DNA of 64,000 bases from Panulirus ornatus (lineage: Eukaryota > Arthropoda > Malacostraca > Decapoda > Palinuridae): NCBI RefSeq assembly GCF_036320965.1, contig NC_092236.1, positions 15,162,018 through 15,226,017 on the forward strand, in the 5' to 3' direction. The position numbers were made by a program, and so were the translations under genes. This document shows, piece by piece, positions 50,597-60,857 of the stretch (position 1 is its first letter; every line of letters starts with the position of its first letter). Under the pieces are notes generated by a model. It did not search any database. It saw nothing but the letters and a program-made list of their open reading frames with translations, and was not told the DNA's origin.

Positions 50597-50754
50597 TCTC
50601 TTTCGTGCCTCATTTCTCTTCACTTAGCTAAGATAATCGTTCCTATTTCACCGTAGGAACATTGGCCATCGCTGTGCTAACACTAGTGACCAAGGGAATA
50701 TCAAATCGGTTTGTCATGTAACCAAGTTTCTTTTCGTGATTATTATTTGTGTGT

Positions 50755-50994
50755 TACAGGGCGAGAGTTTTACACTCGCGTTGCCCCGTCTCATGTGTAT
50801 ATGTACCATTTTACAACTATGTATGGATACCTGCTCCCCAGCCTAAGCTAGGTACCCATTTATCGACCAGCCCTAAAGGGAGGATGGCTGCTGGGTTAGG
50901 TGCAGGCCCACTGTCATGTCGAGAATTCGAACCCTGGTTATCCCGTGCTAATTCATAGCCTGTAGTGCTAACCACTTCACCACGCAGGCCCGTG
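50755..50994 (-). mobile_element. tRNA-derived SINE with CR1-like tail
   Basis: On minus the head has TGGTGAAGTGGTTAGC (about 50967-50982) and box B GGGTTCGAATTC (50923-50934). The body contains GGGCTGGTCGATAAATGGG and TACCTAGCTTAGGC. The tail GAGACGGGGCAACGCGAGTG, then AAAACTCTCGCCC, matches the end of the CR1-like LINE. It is the most complete SINE in the window because head, body and tail are contiguous. Confidence 0.85.
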
Positions 50995-51079
50995 ACTAGC
51001 GGTCGTATTCTACTGTTACCTCGACAGAAAGCAATATCCCCTGTTCGTGACGGATTCGGTTGAATAAAACAGCTTTACC

Positions 51080-51230
51080 CTAACGTCACCGCGAAAGCTT
51101 TAACATCTTGCGTGCGAAACCTTAACACCTTCAGTGCAAGGCCGTTAACACCTTGAGAAAACTTATACTGACTGCGAAAGCTTGCGTACAACACCTTGAG
51201 TTTACTTACAAAGTCTTTAACTTTTAATAA
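51080..51230 (+). repeat. Decayed minisatellite with TTAACACCTTGAG-like core
   Basis: GCGAAACCTTAACACCTT and related words recur about four times at irregular spacing. Confidence 0.5.
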
Positions 51231-51638
51231 CTCGACTTCTTGAATACTTTACAAAATATCTTTTTTCAGCTGTGTAGTTCCCAGGATTATATCTCCTTTG
51301 CAGGTCTAGTCTCTTCTTTGAACTTTTTAAGTATTGGTTTATCAATCAATCGCCCACGTAAAGCAATACGCGTTTAGAGTACAGTTCAAAACCTTCAGAA
51401 TGAAAATTCAAAGCCTTGCTTCTCGCCGGGGTCGGCTGTTGTCGCCTTTCGCCAATAGATGACTCTGAAGCACTGTAAACAAAATTAAAAGCTTGATTCT
51501 ACGGTTGTCTTTAAAGTCGTCGTTGACCAAACGTTTATAGGAATGAAACAGTTTCGATCATAAAAGATATACACTAAATAGTGTACCCGTTAAGCCTAGA
51601 TGGAAACATCATGAACTTTTAAAACTAAGTATCTTTTG
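51231..51638. other. Anonymous sequence, no gene recognised
   Basis: AT-rich, with no element or coding region seen. Confidence 0.45.

Positions 51639-51707
<69 letters not shown>
51639..51707. repeat. (TA)n microsatellite
   Basis: AT run on the 3' side of the minus-strand LINE fragment at 51708. Confidence 0.96.
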
Positions 51708-51710
<3 letters not shown>

Positions 51711-52128
51711 CCACATACGAAATAACAACCCGCTTCCCCGCACGTGCGCGAGGTAGCGCTAGGAAAAGACAACAAAGGCCACATTCGTTCACACGCAGTC
51801 TCTAGCTGTCATGTATAATGCATCGAAACCACAGCTCCCTTTCCACATCCAGGCCCCACAGAACTTTCCATGGTTTACCCAGACCCTTCACATGCCCTGG
51901 TTCAATCCATTGATAGCATGTCGACCCCGGTATACCACATCGTTCCAATTCAATCTATGCCTTTCACCCTCCTCCATATTCAGGCCCCGATCGCTCAAAA
52001 TCTTTTTCACTCCATCCTTCCACCTCCAATTTGGTCTCCCACTTCTCGTTCCCTCCACCTCTGACACATATATCTTCTTTGTCAATCTTTCCTCACTTAT
52101 TCTCTCCATGAGACCAAACCATTTCAAT

Positions 52129-52131
<3 letters not shown>
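51708..52131 (-). mobile_element. RTE-like LINE 3' fragment, second subfamily
   Basis: On minus it begins with the codons for MERISEERLTK and then IYVSEVEGT (near 52105-52040) and continues with WRWKDGVKKILSDRGLNMEE. The 3' UTR is longer than in the 62-kb copy, with an extra TGCATTATACATGACAGCT block shared only with the copy at 52206. It has (TA)n on both sides and is 5'-truncated. Confidence 0.85.

Positions 52132-52205
<74 letters not shown>
52132..52205. repeat. (TA)n microsatellite
   Basis: AT run separating two minus-strand LINE fragments. Confidence 0.96.
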
Positions 52206-52209
<4 letters not shown>

Positions 52210-53349
52210 CCAACTGATCGCCGTTTCACGAGTTAGGGAGTTCGCACCAGGAACAGACGAAGAAAGGTCACATCTGCTCACATCCATTTTTCAGCTGTCA
52301 TGTATAATGCATCGAAACCACAACTCCCTTTCCACAATTATGCACCACAGACCTTTCTATGGTGTATCCCAGATGCTTCTCATGCCCTTGATTAGTCCAC
52401 TGACAGCACATCGGTACATCGACCCTAGTAGATCACATTGTTCCAGTTCACTCTATTCCATGCACGCCTTTCACCCTCCTTCATGTTCAGGCCCCGATCT
52501 CTCAAAATCACTCTCACTCCATCCTTCCATCTCCAGTCTGGTCTCACTATTCTCCTTGTTCCCTCCACTTCTGACACATTTATCCTCTTTATCAGCCTTT
52601 CCTCACTCATTCTCTATATGTATCCAAAATTTCAGCACACCCTCTTCAGTTCTCTCAGCCACACTCTTTATTACTATACCTCTTTCCTGTCCTTTAATTG
52701 CTTACGCGATCAAACCGCCTCACACCGCTCATTGTCCCCAAATATTTCATTTCCAATAAATTCACCCTCCTCCGTACGGCCTGGTCTATAACCCATGCTT
52801 CGCATTCATATATTATTGTTGGAACTACTATACCGTCAGACATGCACATTTTTGCCCTCCCAGATAACGATCTGTCTTTCCACAAATTATTTAGCGCTTC
52901 CCGAAGCTTCTTCCCCTCACCCACCCTATGCCTCACTTCCGCTTCCATGGTTCCATTCGCTGCCGTGTCCACTCCCAGGTATCTAAAGCACTTCACTTCC
53001 TCCAGTATTTCTCCATTCAGATTCACACCGTAGCTGAGCAGTCCCTCAACCCTGCTAAACCAAATAACCTTGCTGTTATTCACATTTACTCTCAATTTCC
53101 TCCTTTCACACATTTTTCCAAACTCAGTCACCAACCTCTGCAGTTTCTCACTCGAATCGGCTACCAGTGCTCTGTCATAAACAAACAGCAACTAAATCAC
53201 TTCCCAGACCCTCTCCTCCCCTACAGACTGCATACTCGCCCTTCTTTCCAAGACTCATTTACCTCCCATTCCACCCCAACCATAAACAACAACCTTGGTG
53301 ATATCACACTCCCCTGCCACAGACTAACCTTCACATGGAACCTTGATAA

Positions 53350-53353
<4 letters not shown>
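52206..53353 (-). mobile_element. RTE-like LINE, diverged 5'-truncated copy
   Basis: Minus-strand RT portion with ALVADSSEKLQRLVTEFGKM, VNNSKVIWFSRVEG, EVKCFRYLGVDT and the IYECEAWVIDQAVRRR C-terminal region (frame 52694-53191). Upstream to about 53353, decayed motif B sequence is visible on minus. The catalytic FADD reads FVYDRA, so the active site is lost. The 3' end CGGCGATCAGTTGGAAT more closely resembles the short LINE-tail elements than the 62-kb copy does. It shares the longer 3' UTR of the fragment at 51708. Confidence 0.85.
52694..53191 (-). pseudogene. Reverse transcriptase C-terminal half, inactive
   Basis: An open frame of 165 codons aligns colinearly with residues about 220-380 of the RT frame at 61984-63402, at roughly 65-70% identity by eye. 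Both Asp of the catalytic FADD are disturbed, and the frame ends at a stop after FDRVSN. Confidence 0.8.
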
Positions 53354-53355
<2 letters not shown>

Positions 53356-53387
<32 letters not shown>

Positions 53388-53393
53388 GTGTGA
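53356..53393. repeat. (GT)n microsatellite
   Basis: About 18 GT units with a CG interruption, at the truncated end of the LINE copy. Confidence 0.95.
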
Positions 53394-53776
53394 GTAGTGA
53401 TTTCGAAGCGAGTTCGCTTAATGTCCTCTTTCTGAGTCGGTAACCAGAATATCCTTTCGTAAGCTGCTGGCGACCTCTCCCACCTCATCCGCCCTACTTA
53501 AAGGGGCCTAATTATTATTCATGAAGCTTGACTGTAGGTAGTCTTTTCAGGAACGTTTACCCAGCTGCTGCCGTGTTTAGGGTTACCGTGCCCCCAGTAT
53601 CTTTTTTCACCTGTCGCAGTTTGATCTCTACTCTGCCACCTCAGTAGTTTAACGGAGCCAAAGAGGGAATTAAGTAAACGTACCAGTAAAATGGCATAAA
53701 GTCATACTAACCCATTTAATCTATCCTCCTCGTGTTTGCCTCCTGAGGCTAAAAAAACACTGGAAATAAGGTGCTT

Positions 53777-53778
<2 letters not shown>
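53394..53778. other. Anonymous sequence, no gene recognised
   Basis: No element or coding region seen. Confidence 0.45.

Positions 53779-53837
<59 letters not shown>
53779..53837. repeat. (TA)n microsatellite
   Basis: About 29 AT units. Confidence 0.96.
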
Positions 53838-53840
<3 letters not shown>

Positions 53841-54189
53841 TGAAAGCGTCCTTTGCCGATGCAATGAAATTATTCAGTCTCATTGTCTGTGCAGTATGTC
53901 CTTGTGTTGCGAAATGTATCTGATGTACAAACTTCAAAAAGATTCTCGTTTTCCCTGCCCCCCCGCACCCTTCCAGAATCCCGCACGCAATAACATATCT
54001 CAGAGACCCAGACTCTAATTTAGTTGAAAACGTCGTCTGCGTGAGGGAAGTAATTAAGTTTCGACTCATAGCAAACGCGCCGGCCACTTTCTTTTCAGCC
54101 GGAGTCATGTTACGGCCTTAGAGCAGATTAATAATAAAACAAACGCCTTAAGGGGCGTACCCTCTTATACTGGGTCTCTATACGTGGAG
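53838..54189. other. Anonymous sequence, no gene recognised
   Basis: The minus frame at 53779-54108 enters from (TA)n and has no recognised domain. Confidence 0.4.
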
Positions 54190-54391
54190 GGTAGTGTGTG
54201 TGTGTTGCCCCGGTCATTGATTCACAAGGCTGGGGAAAATGCTTCGACTCCAAGTGGGTCACATTCACGGGGGGAAAATGCTTCACGCTGACTGATTCAC
54301 GAGGCCGGGGAAGTGATTCAAACTAATTGGTTCGGACCAGCGGGAAAATGCTTGTAGCTGATTTTCAATTGGACGAAAAATTCTCAGGTTG

Positions 54392-54470
<79 letters not shown>

Positions 54471-54627
54471 GTACGTAAAGTGCTTCAAGCTCGTCAGGTC
54501 ATTTTTCAAGAAACTATGGGAACCAACTTCCAGGTTTCTATAATTCCTTTAGCATAATTGACTTCAGATGGTCAGATGATCATGTTAATTTACACGAATG
54601 GGTAAAATGTCTCAGGCTTTTGGGTTG

Positions 54628-54630
<3 letters not shown>
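54190..54630 (+). repeat. Decayed GGGAAAATGCTTCA minisatellite, left part
   Basis: GGGAAAATGCTTC words with TGATTCACGAGGC spacers recur near 54233, 54285 and 54340. They continue more weakly at 54475 and 54600, interrupted by (TA)n at 54394-54468. The pattern resumes at 57240. Confidence 0.6.
54394..54468. repeat. (TA)n microsatellite
   Basis: About 37 AT units inside the decayed minisatellite. Confidence 0.96.

Positions 54631-54631
<1 letters not shown>

Positions 54632-54702
<71 letters not shown>
54632..54702. repeat. (TA)n microsatellite
   Basis: AT run joined to the poly(A) end of the minus-strand LINE copy. Confidence 0.96.
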
Positions 54703-54710
<8 letters not shown>

Positions 54711-55559
54711 TTTTTCTTTTTTTTTTTATACTTTGTCGCTGTCTCCCGCGTTTGCGAGGTAGCGCAAGGAAACAGACGAAAGAAATGGCCCAACCCCCCC
54801 CATACACATGTATATACATACGTCCACACACGCAAATATACATACCTACACAGCTTTCCATGGTTTACCCCAGACGCTTCACATGCCTTGATTCAATCCA
54901 CTGACAGCACGTCAACCCCGGTATACCACATCGCTCCAATTCACTCTATTCCTTGCCCTCCTTTCACCCTCCTGCATGTTCAGGCCCCGATCACACAAAA
55001 TCTTTTTCACTCCATCTTTCCACCTCCAATTTGGTCTCCCTCTTCTCCTTGCTCCCTCCACCTCCGACACATATATCCTCTTGGTCAATCTTTCCTCACT
55101 CATCCTCTCCATGTGCCCAAACCACTTCAAAACACCCTCTTCTGCTCTCTCAACCACGCTCTTTTTATTTCCACACATCTCTCTTACCCTTACGTTACTC
55201 ACTCGATCAAACCACCTCACACCACACATTGTCCTCAAACATCTCATTTCCAGCACATCCATCCTCCTGCGCACAACTCTATCCATAGCCCACGCCTCGC
55301 AACCATACAACATTGTTGGAACCACTATTCCTTCAAACATACCCATTTTTGCTTTCCGAGATAATGTTCTCGACTTCCACACATTCTTCAAGGCCCCCAG
55401 AATTTTCGCCCCCTCCCCCACCCTATGATCCACTTCCGCTTCCATGGTTCCATCCGCTGCCAGATCCACTCCCAGATATCTAAAACACTTCACTTCCTCC
55501 AGTTTTTCTCCATTCAAACTCACCTCCCAATTGACTTGACCCTCAACCCTACTGTACCT
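54703..55559 (-). mobile_element. RTE-like LINE, young 5'-truncated copy
   Basis: On minus it runs from RYSRVEGQVNWEVSLNGEKL (RT region after motif D) through the ORF end and 3' UTR to an A-rich tail (T tract at 54703-54728). It is nearly identical to 56309-57150 on the opposite strand. (TA)n lies on both sides. Confidence 0.92.
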
Positions 55560-55583
55560 GATATATATATATATATATATATA
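55560..55583. repeat. (TA)n between head-to-head LINE copies
   Basis: About 12 AT units separating the truncated 5' ends of a minus and a plus LINE copy. Confidence 0.95.
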
Positions 55584-55880
55584 TTGGAGGTGGAAAGATG
55601 GAGTGAAAAAGATTTTGTGTGATCGGGGCCTGAACATGCAGGAGGGTGAAAGGAGGGCAAGGAATAGAGTGAATTGGAGCGATGTGGTATACCGGGATTG
55701 ACGTGCTGTCAGTGGATTGAATCAAGGCATGTGAAGCGTCTGGGGTAAACCATGGAAAGCTGTGTAGGTATGTACATTTGCGTGTGTGGACGTATGTATA
55801 TACATGTGTATGGGGGTGGGTTGGGCCATTTCTTTCGTCTGTTTCCTTGCCCTACCTCGCAAACGCGGGAGACAGCGAAA
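55584..55880 (+). mobile_element. RTE-like LINE 3' fragment
   Basis: Starts at GGAGGTGGAAAGATGGAGTG in the last ORF codons and ends at the GACAGCG plus A run of the 3' UTR. It is bounded by (TA)n on both sides. Confidence 0.92.
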
Positions 55881-55900
55881 AAAAAACAATATATATATAT

Positions 55901-56847
55901 ATGCTCTGTGGAAGGTATTAAGAATATATGGTGTGGGAGGCAAGTTGTTAGAAGCAGTGAAAAGTTTTTATCGAGGATGTAAGGCATGTGTACGTGTAGG
56001 AAGAGAGGAAAGTGATTGGTTCTCAGTAAATGTAGGTTTGCGGCAGGGGTGTGTGATGTCTCCATGGTTGTTTAATTTGTTTATGGATGGGGTTGTTAGG
56101 GAGGTGAATGCAAGAGTTTTGGAAAGAGGGGCAAGTATGAAGTCTGTTGGGGATGAGAGAGCTTGGGAAGTGAGTCAGTTGTTGTTCGCTGATGATACAG
56201 CGCTGGTGGCTGATTCATGTGAGAAACTGCAGAAGCTGGTGACTGAGTTTGGTAAAGTGTGTGAAAGAAGAAAGTTAAGAGTAAATGTGAATAAGAGCAA
56301 GGTTATTAGGTACAGTAGGGTTGAGGGTCAAGTCAATTGGGAGGTGAGTTTGAATGGAGAAAAACTGGAGGAAGTGAAGTGTTTTAGATATCTGGGAGTG
56401 GATCTGGCAGCGGATGGAACCATGGAAGCGGAAGTGGATCATAGGGTGGGGGAGGGGGCGAAAATTCTGGGAGCCTTGAAGAATGTGTGGAAGTCAAGAA
56501 CATTATCTCGGAAAGCAAAAATGGGTATGTTTGAAGGAATAGTGGTTCCAACAATGTTGTATGGTTGCGAGGCGTGGGCTATGGATAGAGTTGTGCGCAG
56601 GAGGATGGATGTGCTGGAAATGAGATGTTTGAGGACAATGTGTGGTGTGAGGTGGTTTGATCGAGTGAGTAACGTAAGGGTAAGAGAGATGTGTGGAAAT
56701 AAAAAGAGCGTGGTTGAGAGAGCAGAGGAGGGTGTTTTGAAGTGGTTTGGGCACATGGAGAGAATGAGTGAGGAAAGATTGACCAAGAGGATATATGTGT
56801 CGGAGGTGGAGGGAACGAGGAGAAGAGGGAGACCAAATTGGAGGTGA
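55901..56847 (+). pseudogene. RTE-like reverse transcriptase, frameshifted
   Basis: This is the open RT frame of the copy above. It carries the FADD catalytic pair, the YLGVDL and YGCEAW regions and the RRRGRPNWR stretch. A one-base deletion in the GGAGGTGGAAAG run (about 56844) shifts the frame and ends it at 56847. The copy at 61984-63402 keeps the extra G and remains open for another 50 codons. The N-terminal RT motifs are missing because of 5' truncation. Confidence 0.88.
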
Positions 56848-57145
56848 AAGATGGAGTGAAAAAGATTTTGTGTGATCGGGGCCTGAACATGCAGGAGGGT
56901 GAAAGGAGGGCAAGGAATAGAGTGAATTGGAGCGATGTGGTATACCGGGGTTGACGTGCTGTCAGTGGATTGAATCAAGGCATGTGAAGCGTCTGGGGAA
57001 AACCATGGAAAGCTGTGTAGGTATGTATATTTGCGTGTGTGGACGTATGTATATACATGGGTATGGGGGGGGGGTTGGGCCATTTCTTTCGTCTGTTTCC
57101 TTGCGCTACCTCGCAAACGCGGGAGACAGCGACAAAGTAAAAAAA

Positions 57146-57162
<17 letters not shown>
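55901..57162 (+). mobile_element. RTE-like LINE, longer 5'-truncated copy
   Basis: Starts at the codons ALWKVLRIYGVGGKLLEAV, just after motif A, and runs through motifs B and C (GLRQGCVMSPW, LLFADDTALVADS) to the 3' UTR and a poly(A) of about 24 at 57139. It is preceded by a short (TA)n and followed by (TA)n at 57163-57240. By eye it differs from the 62-kb copy by only about 1-2%. Confidence 0.93.
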
Positions 57163-57235
<73 letters not shown>

Positions 57236-57240
57236 CATAT
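57163..57240. repeat. (TA)n microsatellite
   Basis: AT run directly after the poly(A) of the plus-strand LINE, with TATATGTATATATAC near its end. Confidence 0.96.
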
Positions 57241-58512
57241 GGTTAAAGTGCCCCAAGCTTATTCATCACGTTTTTGAAAGTTGAATGGATGACACGAAAA
57301 GAAAGACCTCTTCCTGCTCGTTTGTTTGTACCAGAAGGGAATGCCAGTACTAGCCGAGCGGTTTGCGTGAGCAGGATATTAATTCAGTCTTTTTGGTTCT
57401 TCGGTTCATATCATTACTTGCTCACTGTTTTGTACAGGCAGGTGGTCACCGTCAGCTCAGGGCTTTGCATCAACGACAAATAAGATTAAAGGTTTTGGGG
57501 ATCCTAAGGAAAACGAAATTTTTAAGTGGACTGAGCCTGCAGTAAAATACGTAAACAGGTTATGAGGGAGACTGATTTATATACCCGAGAAAATGCTTTG
57601 TGCTCGGTGGTTTATGAGGGCAGTTGCTTCACAGAAGCCACAAAGTGCTCTTAAGGTTGGCTGGTGTTATCATACGTCGCAAGAAATACGTAACTATTTA
57701 CCTGCGTCTCGACGTTATTGGCCCTTCTGTAGTCTATAGAGGACAGATCCCTATGCCCTAGATACACAAAATTCAACGACCCTGGACCCTATAGATAAGC
57801 TTGCTAGAGAAACCAGTTCCATTCCACATCGAGTAGAGCGAGTGTACCTTTCTAATAATTGAGCCACGACGTTCACAAGTATCTACGAAAGTGAGGAAAC
57901 GTCTCTTGTTCTCAGGTTCACAAGGATGAAAAACATCCTTTATGAACACTGGAATATGTAGTGTTGTCGGATAGGAAAAGCTACAGTTTTTCCTTTTTCC
58001 TCATATGTGGAAGGAGGGTTTTTTTTTTTTGAAGTCTTCTCTCATTCCACCATTTTCCAGTGACGCACAACAAGGATTTGTTGTTATCGAAGCGTCCGCT
58101 CTGTGTTTAATCTCGAGTCCAAACGACTGTGGCCAGCTTGTCATTGGCTTCCCATCTCTCCGCGGGATAGCACGAATCTGCTGCTGACCACTGATTCCTT
58201 AGATTCAGGCTCTGTGAGCCCAGTGAATCAAAAACCTTTGGATACCTGAGAAGCTTGTCCGTGGGCAAATGAGACACCAGAACCTAGATGAGAAATATGC
58301 TAGGTTTCGGATAGCTTACATATGAGGCTTAAGGTATCCGAGACACTCAGCTTCGGGTTCCAGGCATAGAGGAACTTGGTTTCTTACCCATGTTGTCAGC
58401 TTAACTGAACCGCTGTGCCTTTATACTATAGACCTTGAACTGCTGACGTATTAGGTACTATGGTCCCAGATACGAAAGGCCCTAAAAACAACTCCAATTC
58501 AGAACAGACATC

Positions 58513-58514
<2 letters not shown>
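57241..58514. other. Anonymous sequence; decayed minisatellite at left
   Basis: AAAGTGCCCCAAGCTTATTC (57244) and GAGAAAATGCTTTGTGCTCG (57587) continue the GGGAAAATGCTTCA pattern of 54190-54630. No gene was recognised. Confidence 0.45.

Positions 58515-58566
<52 letters not shown>
58515..58566. repeat. (GA)n microsatellite
   Basis: About 26 GA units. Confidence 0.97.
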
Positions 58567-58568
<2 letters not shown>

Positions 58569-59565
58569 TACCACCATCACCACGTAGAGGACCCCACACT
58601 GTATTAATCATAACTTCAACCATAAGCCTGACGGCTTCCCGTTCCTGGCTATTTACCTACGTGAATAACCTTAGCTGTTATGTATCTGGTGTAAATACGT
58701 ATTTCTTTCGCCCATATGTTTTTCTCCATAGTGTGTATGGTTTGATATCCCGTAAGGTGAATGCCTCTCCTTCCAAGTCATCTATCCTGCAGAAATATTG
58801 TCGCAAGAAATAAAAAGAAAAGATCGTACGATATATTGTGGTGGGGAAATTTACTACTTCCGAAAGTTGTTCCATTTTTCATAACTGTTGTGTTGGCGTG
58901 GAAGCCTTCCGGGCGTCTGAGACGATCCCCTGTAATGGCGGCGGCCAGGTCGTATGGCTCCTTATTTTTTTTTTTTTTTCTTTCTCCCTCTTAAGTTCCC
59001 TTAACTGATCCATGGTTCATAGTCGAGGAACAGGTATGCTGCGCCAGTACCTCCGAAGTCTCAGATGACGTCAGATTTACACCATCCCGTCTTCGAAGAG
59101 ATTAAAGAAACGGCCGAGATGTACCGATTTTTGTTTATTGTCTAATGTATGGGATACAGTATCATGTAGGCGTTGTCGCTTCTTGTGCCATGTGTGCTTT
59201 TCGCTCCCCTCCACATGGCAGGAGCATGAGCGCTTCAGTATAGCAATTGAAGCTTCGAATAACAGTTCGCAGTTCCTGTTCGGGGCGATGGTAAAACAGT
59301 AGCAGTTCAGAGTATCATTGATCTCGGTACGAATGATAGAGACACTTCGAGCTTATACAGTTTCGGTACCGTCGAAGCTCATACGACTCTGGATCGAAGA
59401 ATAACAACGAAAGTCCAGACTGTCGGTGGCAGTGAAGCATCACATGAATCGTTAAGCCCCGTGCTCTAGACGACCCGCTCCTGTGGTGTTGTGATATTGG
59501 AGACCAAAGGGAACTTATATATTGTCTAACAATTAAGCAAACTTTTTTCTCTTTTAACCTTCATG
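58567..59565. other. Anonymous sequence, no gene recognised
   Basis: Frames up to 117 codons without recognised domains. A T18 tract lies near 58962. Confidence 0.45.
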
Positions 59566-59886
59566 AGCACGACAGTACGACCCCTCAGGACGTAGATACG
59601 ACCCACGAGTACGACCCCTCAGGACGTAGATACGACCCACGAGTACGACCCTTCAGGGCGTAGATATGACCCACGAATACGACCCTTCAGGACGTAGATA
59701 CGACCCACGAGTACGACCCTTCAGGACGTAGATACGACCCACGAGTACGACCCTTCAGGACGTAGATACGACCCACGAGTGCGACCCCTCAGGACATAGA
59801 TACGACCTACGAGTACGACCCTTCAGGACGTAGATACGACCCACGAGTACGACCCTTCAGGACGTAGATACGACTCACGAGTACGA
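59566..59886 (+). repeat. 34-bp minisatellite, about 9 copies
   Basis: Unit contains GACCCCTCAGGACGTAGATA and CGACCCACGAGTAC, with few substitutions. It shares the word GAGTACGAC with the 21-bp array at 24540-28873. Confidence 0.92.
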
Positions 59887-60204
59887 CGTTGCTGTGACCC
59901 TTGGGTATGATAGCGTGACCTCTAACCTGTCCCTTGACGGTCAAGTCAAACACTAATCAGTCGTACCCAAGAGTCGTGCCATCGCCCTCAAAGGAATATT
60001 ATTAGATACTGATTTTGTGCAGTGTTCACTTCATTAATCAGGATGCTCTGCTAAAAGAATATATCAGGTTGAATGACCAAATTCACATGGAAAGTTACGA
60101 CAACAGCGATGGCTGACACAGCAGTAAGGATTAAAGATGAAACAGTTGGAAAGCATGAATTATGTTAGCCTCAGCTGTTTAAATTCTGGAATCTCTGTTT
60201 TCAA

Positions 60205-60206
<2 letters not shown>

Positions 60207-60258
<52 letters not shown>
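60207..60258. repeat. (GA)n microsatellite
   Basis: About 26 GA units. Confidence 0.97.
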
Positions 60259-60259
<1 letters not shown>

Positions 60260-60819
60260 TGGCCTCCCCTCCCCCTCGTAGTTGCCAAGTCCTCCCACCA
60301 GGAAGTTTATAATGATCACCCTCGCGAAATTCTGCCGTTAATACTAAGTTTCGTTACTGGGAATTGGGCGCTGAACCCTACGCCGGAGCCAACTTCGCGT
60401 AACGAGCTGGCCGAGCTGTGGGGACGAAAATCTTGACGAACGGGTAGGGGGCTCCTTGTTCGGTGAATCGTTTGGAAATCATTTAATTGTATGAACGGCG
60501 CATCTCCGTTCCTTTACCTTGCCACAAGTTTATCCCTGTGCATACATAATGGAAACAGTTGTCTTGGTTCTGGTAAGCCAATGGTCTTGTTTTTTCCTTT
60601 GAATCGTGTAAACAAAATGCTTTTCCTGTCATATTGAACTTCTTTTTTAGAACAAATATACCAGCGATGTTTATCTTCAGTTTGCAGGTATTACTGTTCC
60701 CTGCAGGCTACGCAGAATCATGGGGAATAACCTCTGTAACTAAAGAACGGCACTGGATTGTTTGATGCTTCAATCCTCATGGGTTCTGCTGTTTTGACTC
60801 GTATTCACTCACTGATTGC

Positions 60820-60822
<3 letters not shown>

Positions 60823-60855
<33 letters not shown>
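60823..60855. repeat. (GT)n microsatellite
   Basis: About 16 GT units. Confidence 0.97.

Positions 60856-60857
<2 letters not shown>

Noticed and set aside
54888..55428. Plus-strand frames of 110-160 codons over the LINE at 54703-55559, and minus-strand frames over the LINEs at 56439-57116 and 62886-63567
   Set aside because: They are antisense to clear RT coding sequence and repeat identically wherever the LINE occurs.
54703..55880. Twin priming as the origin of the head-to-head LINE copies
   Set aside because: Both halves carry their own 3' UTR and A-rich end, so they are two separate insertions and not one inverted insertion.
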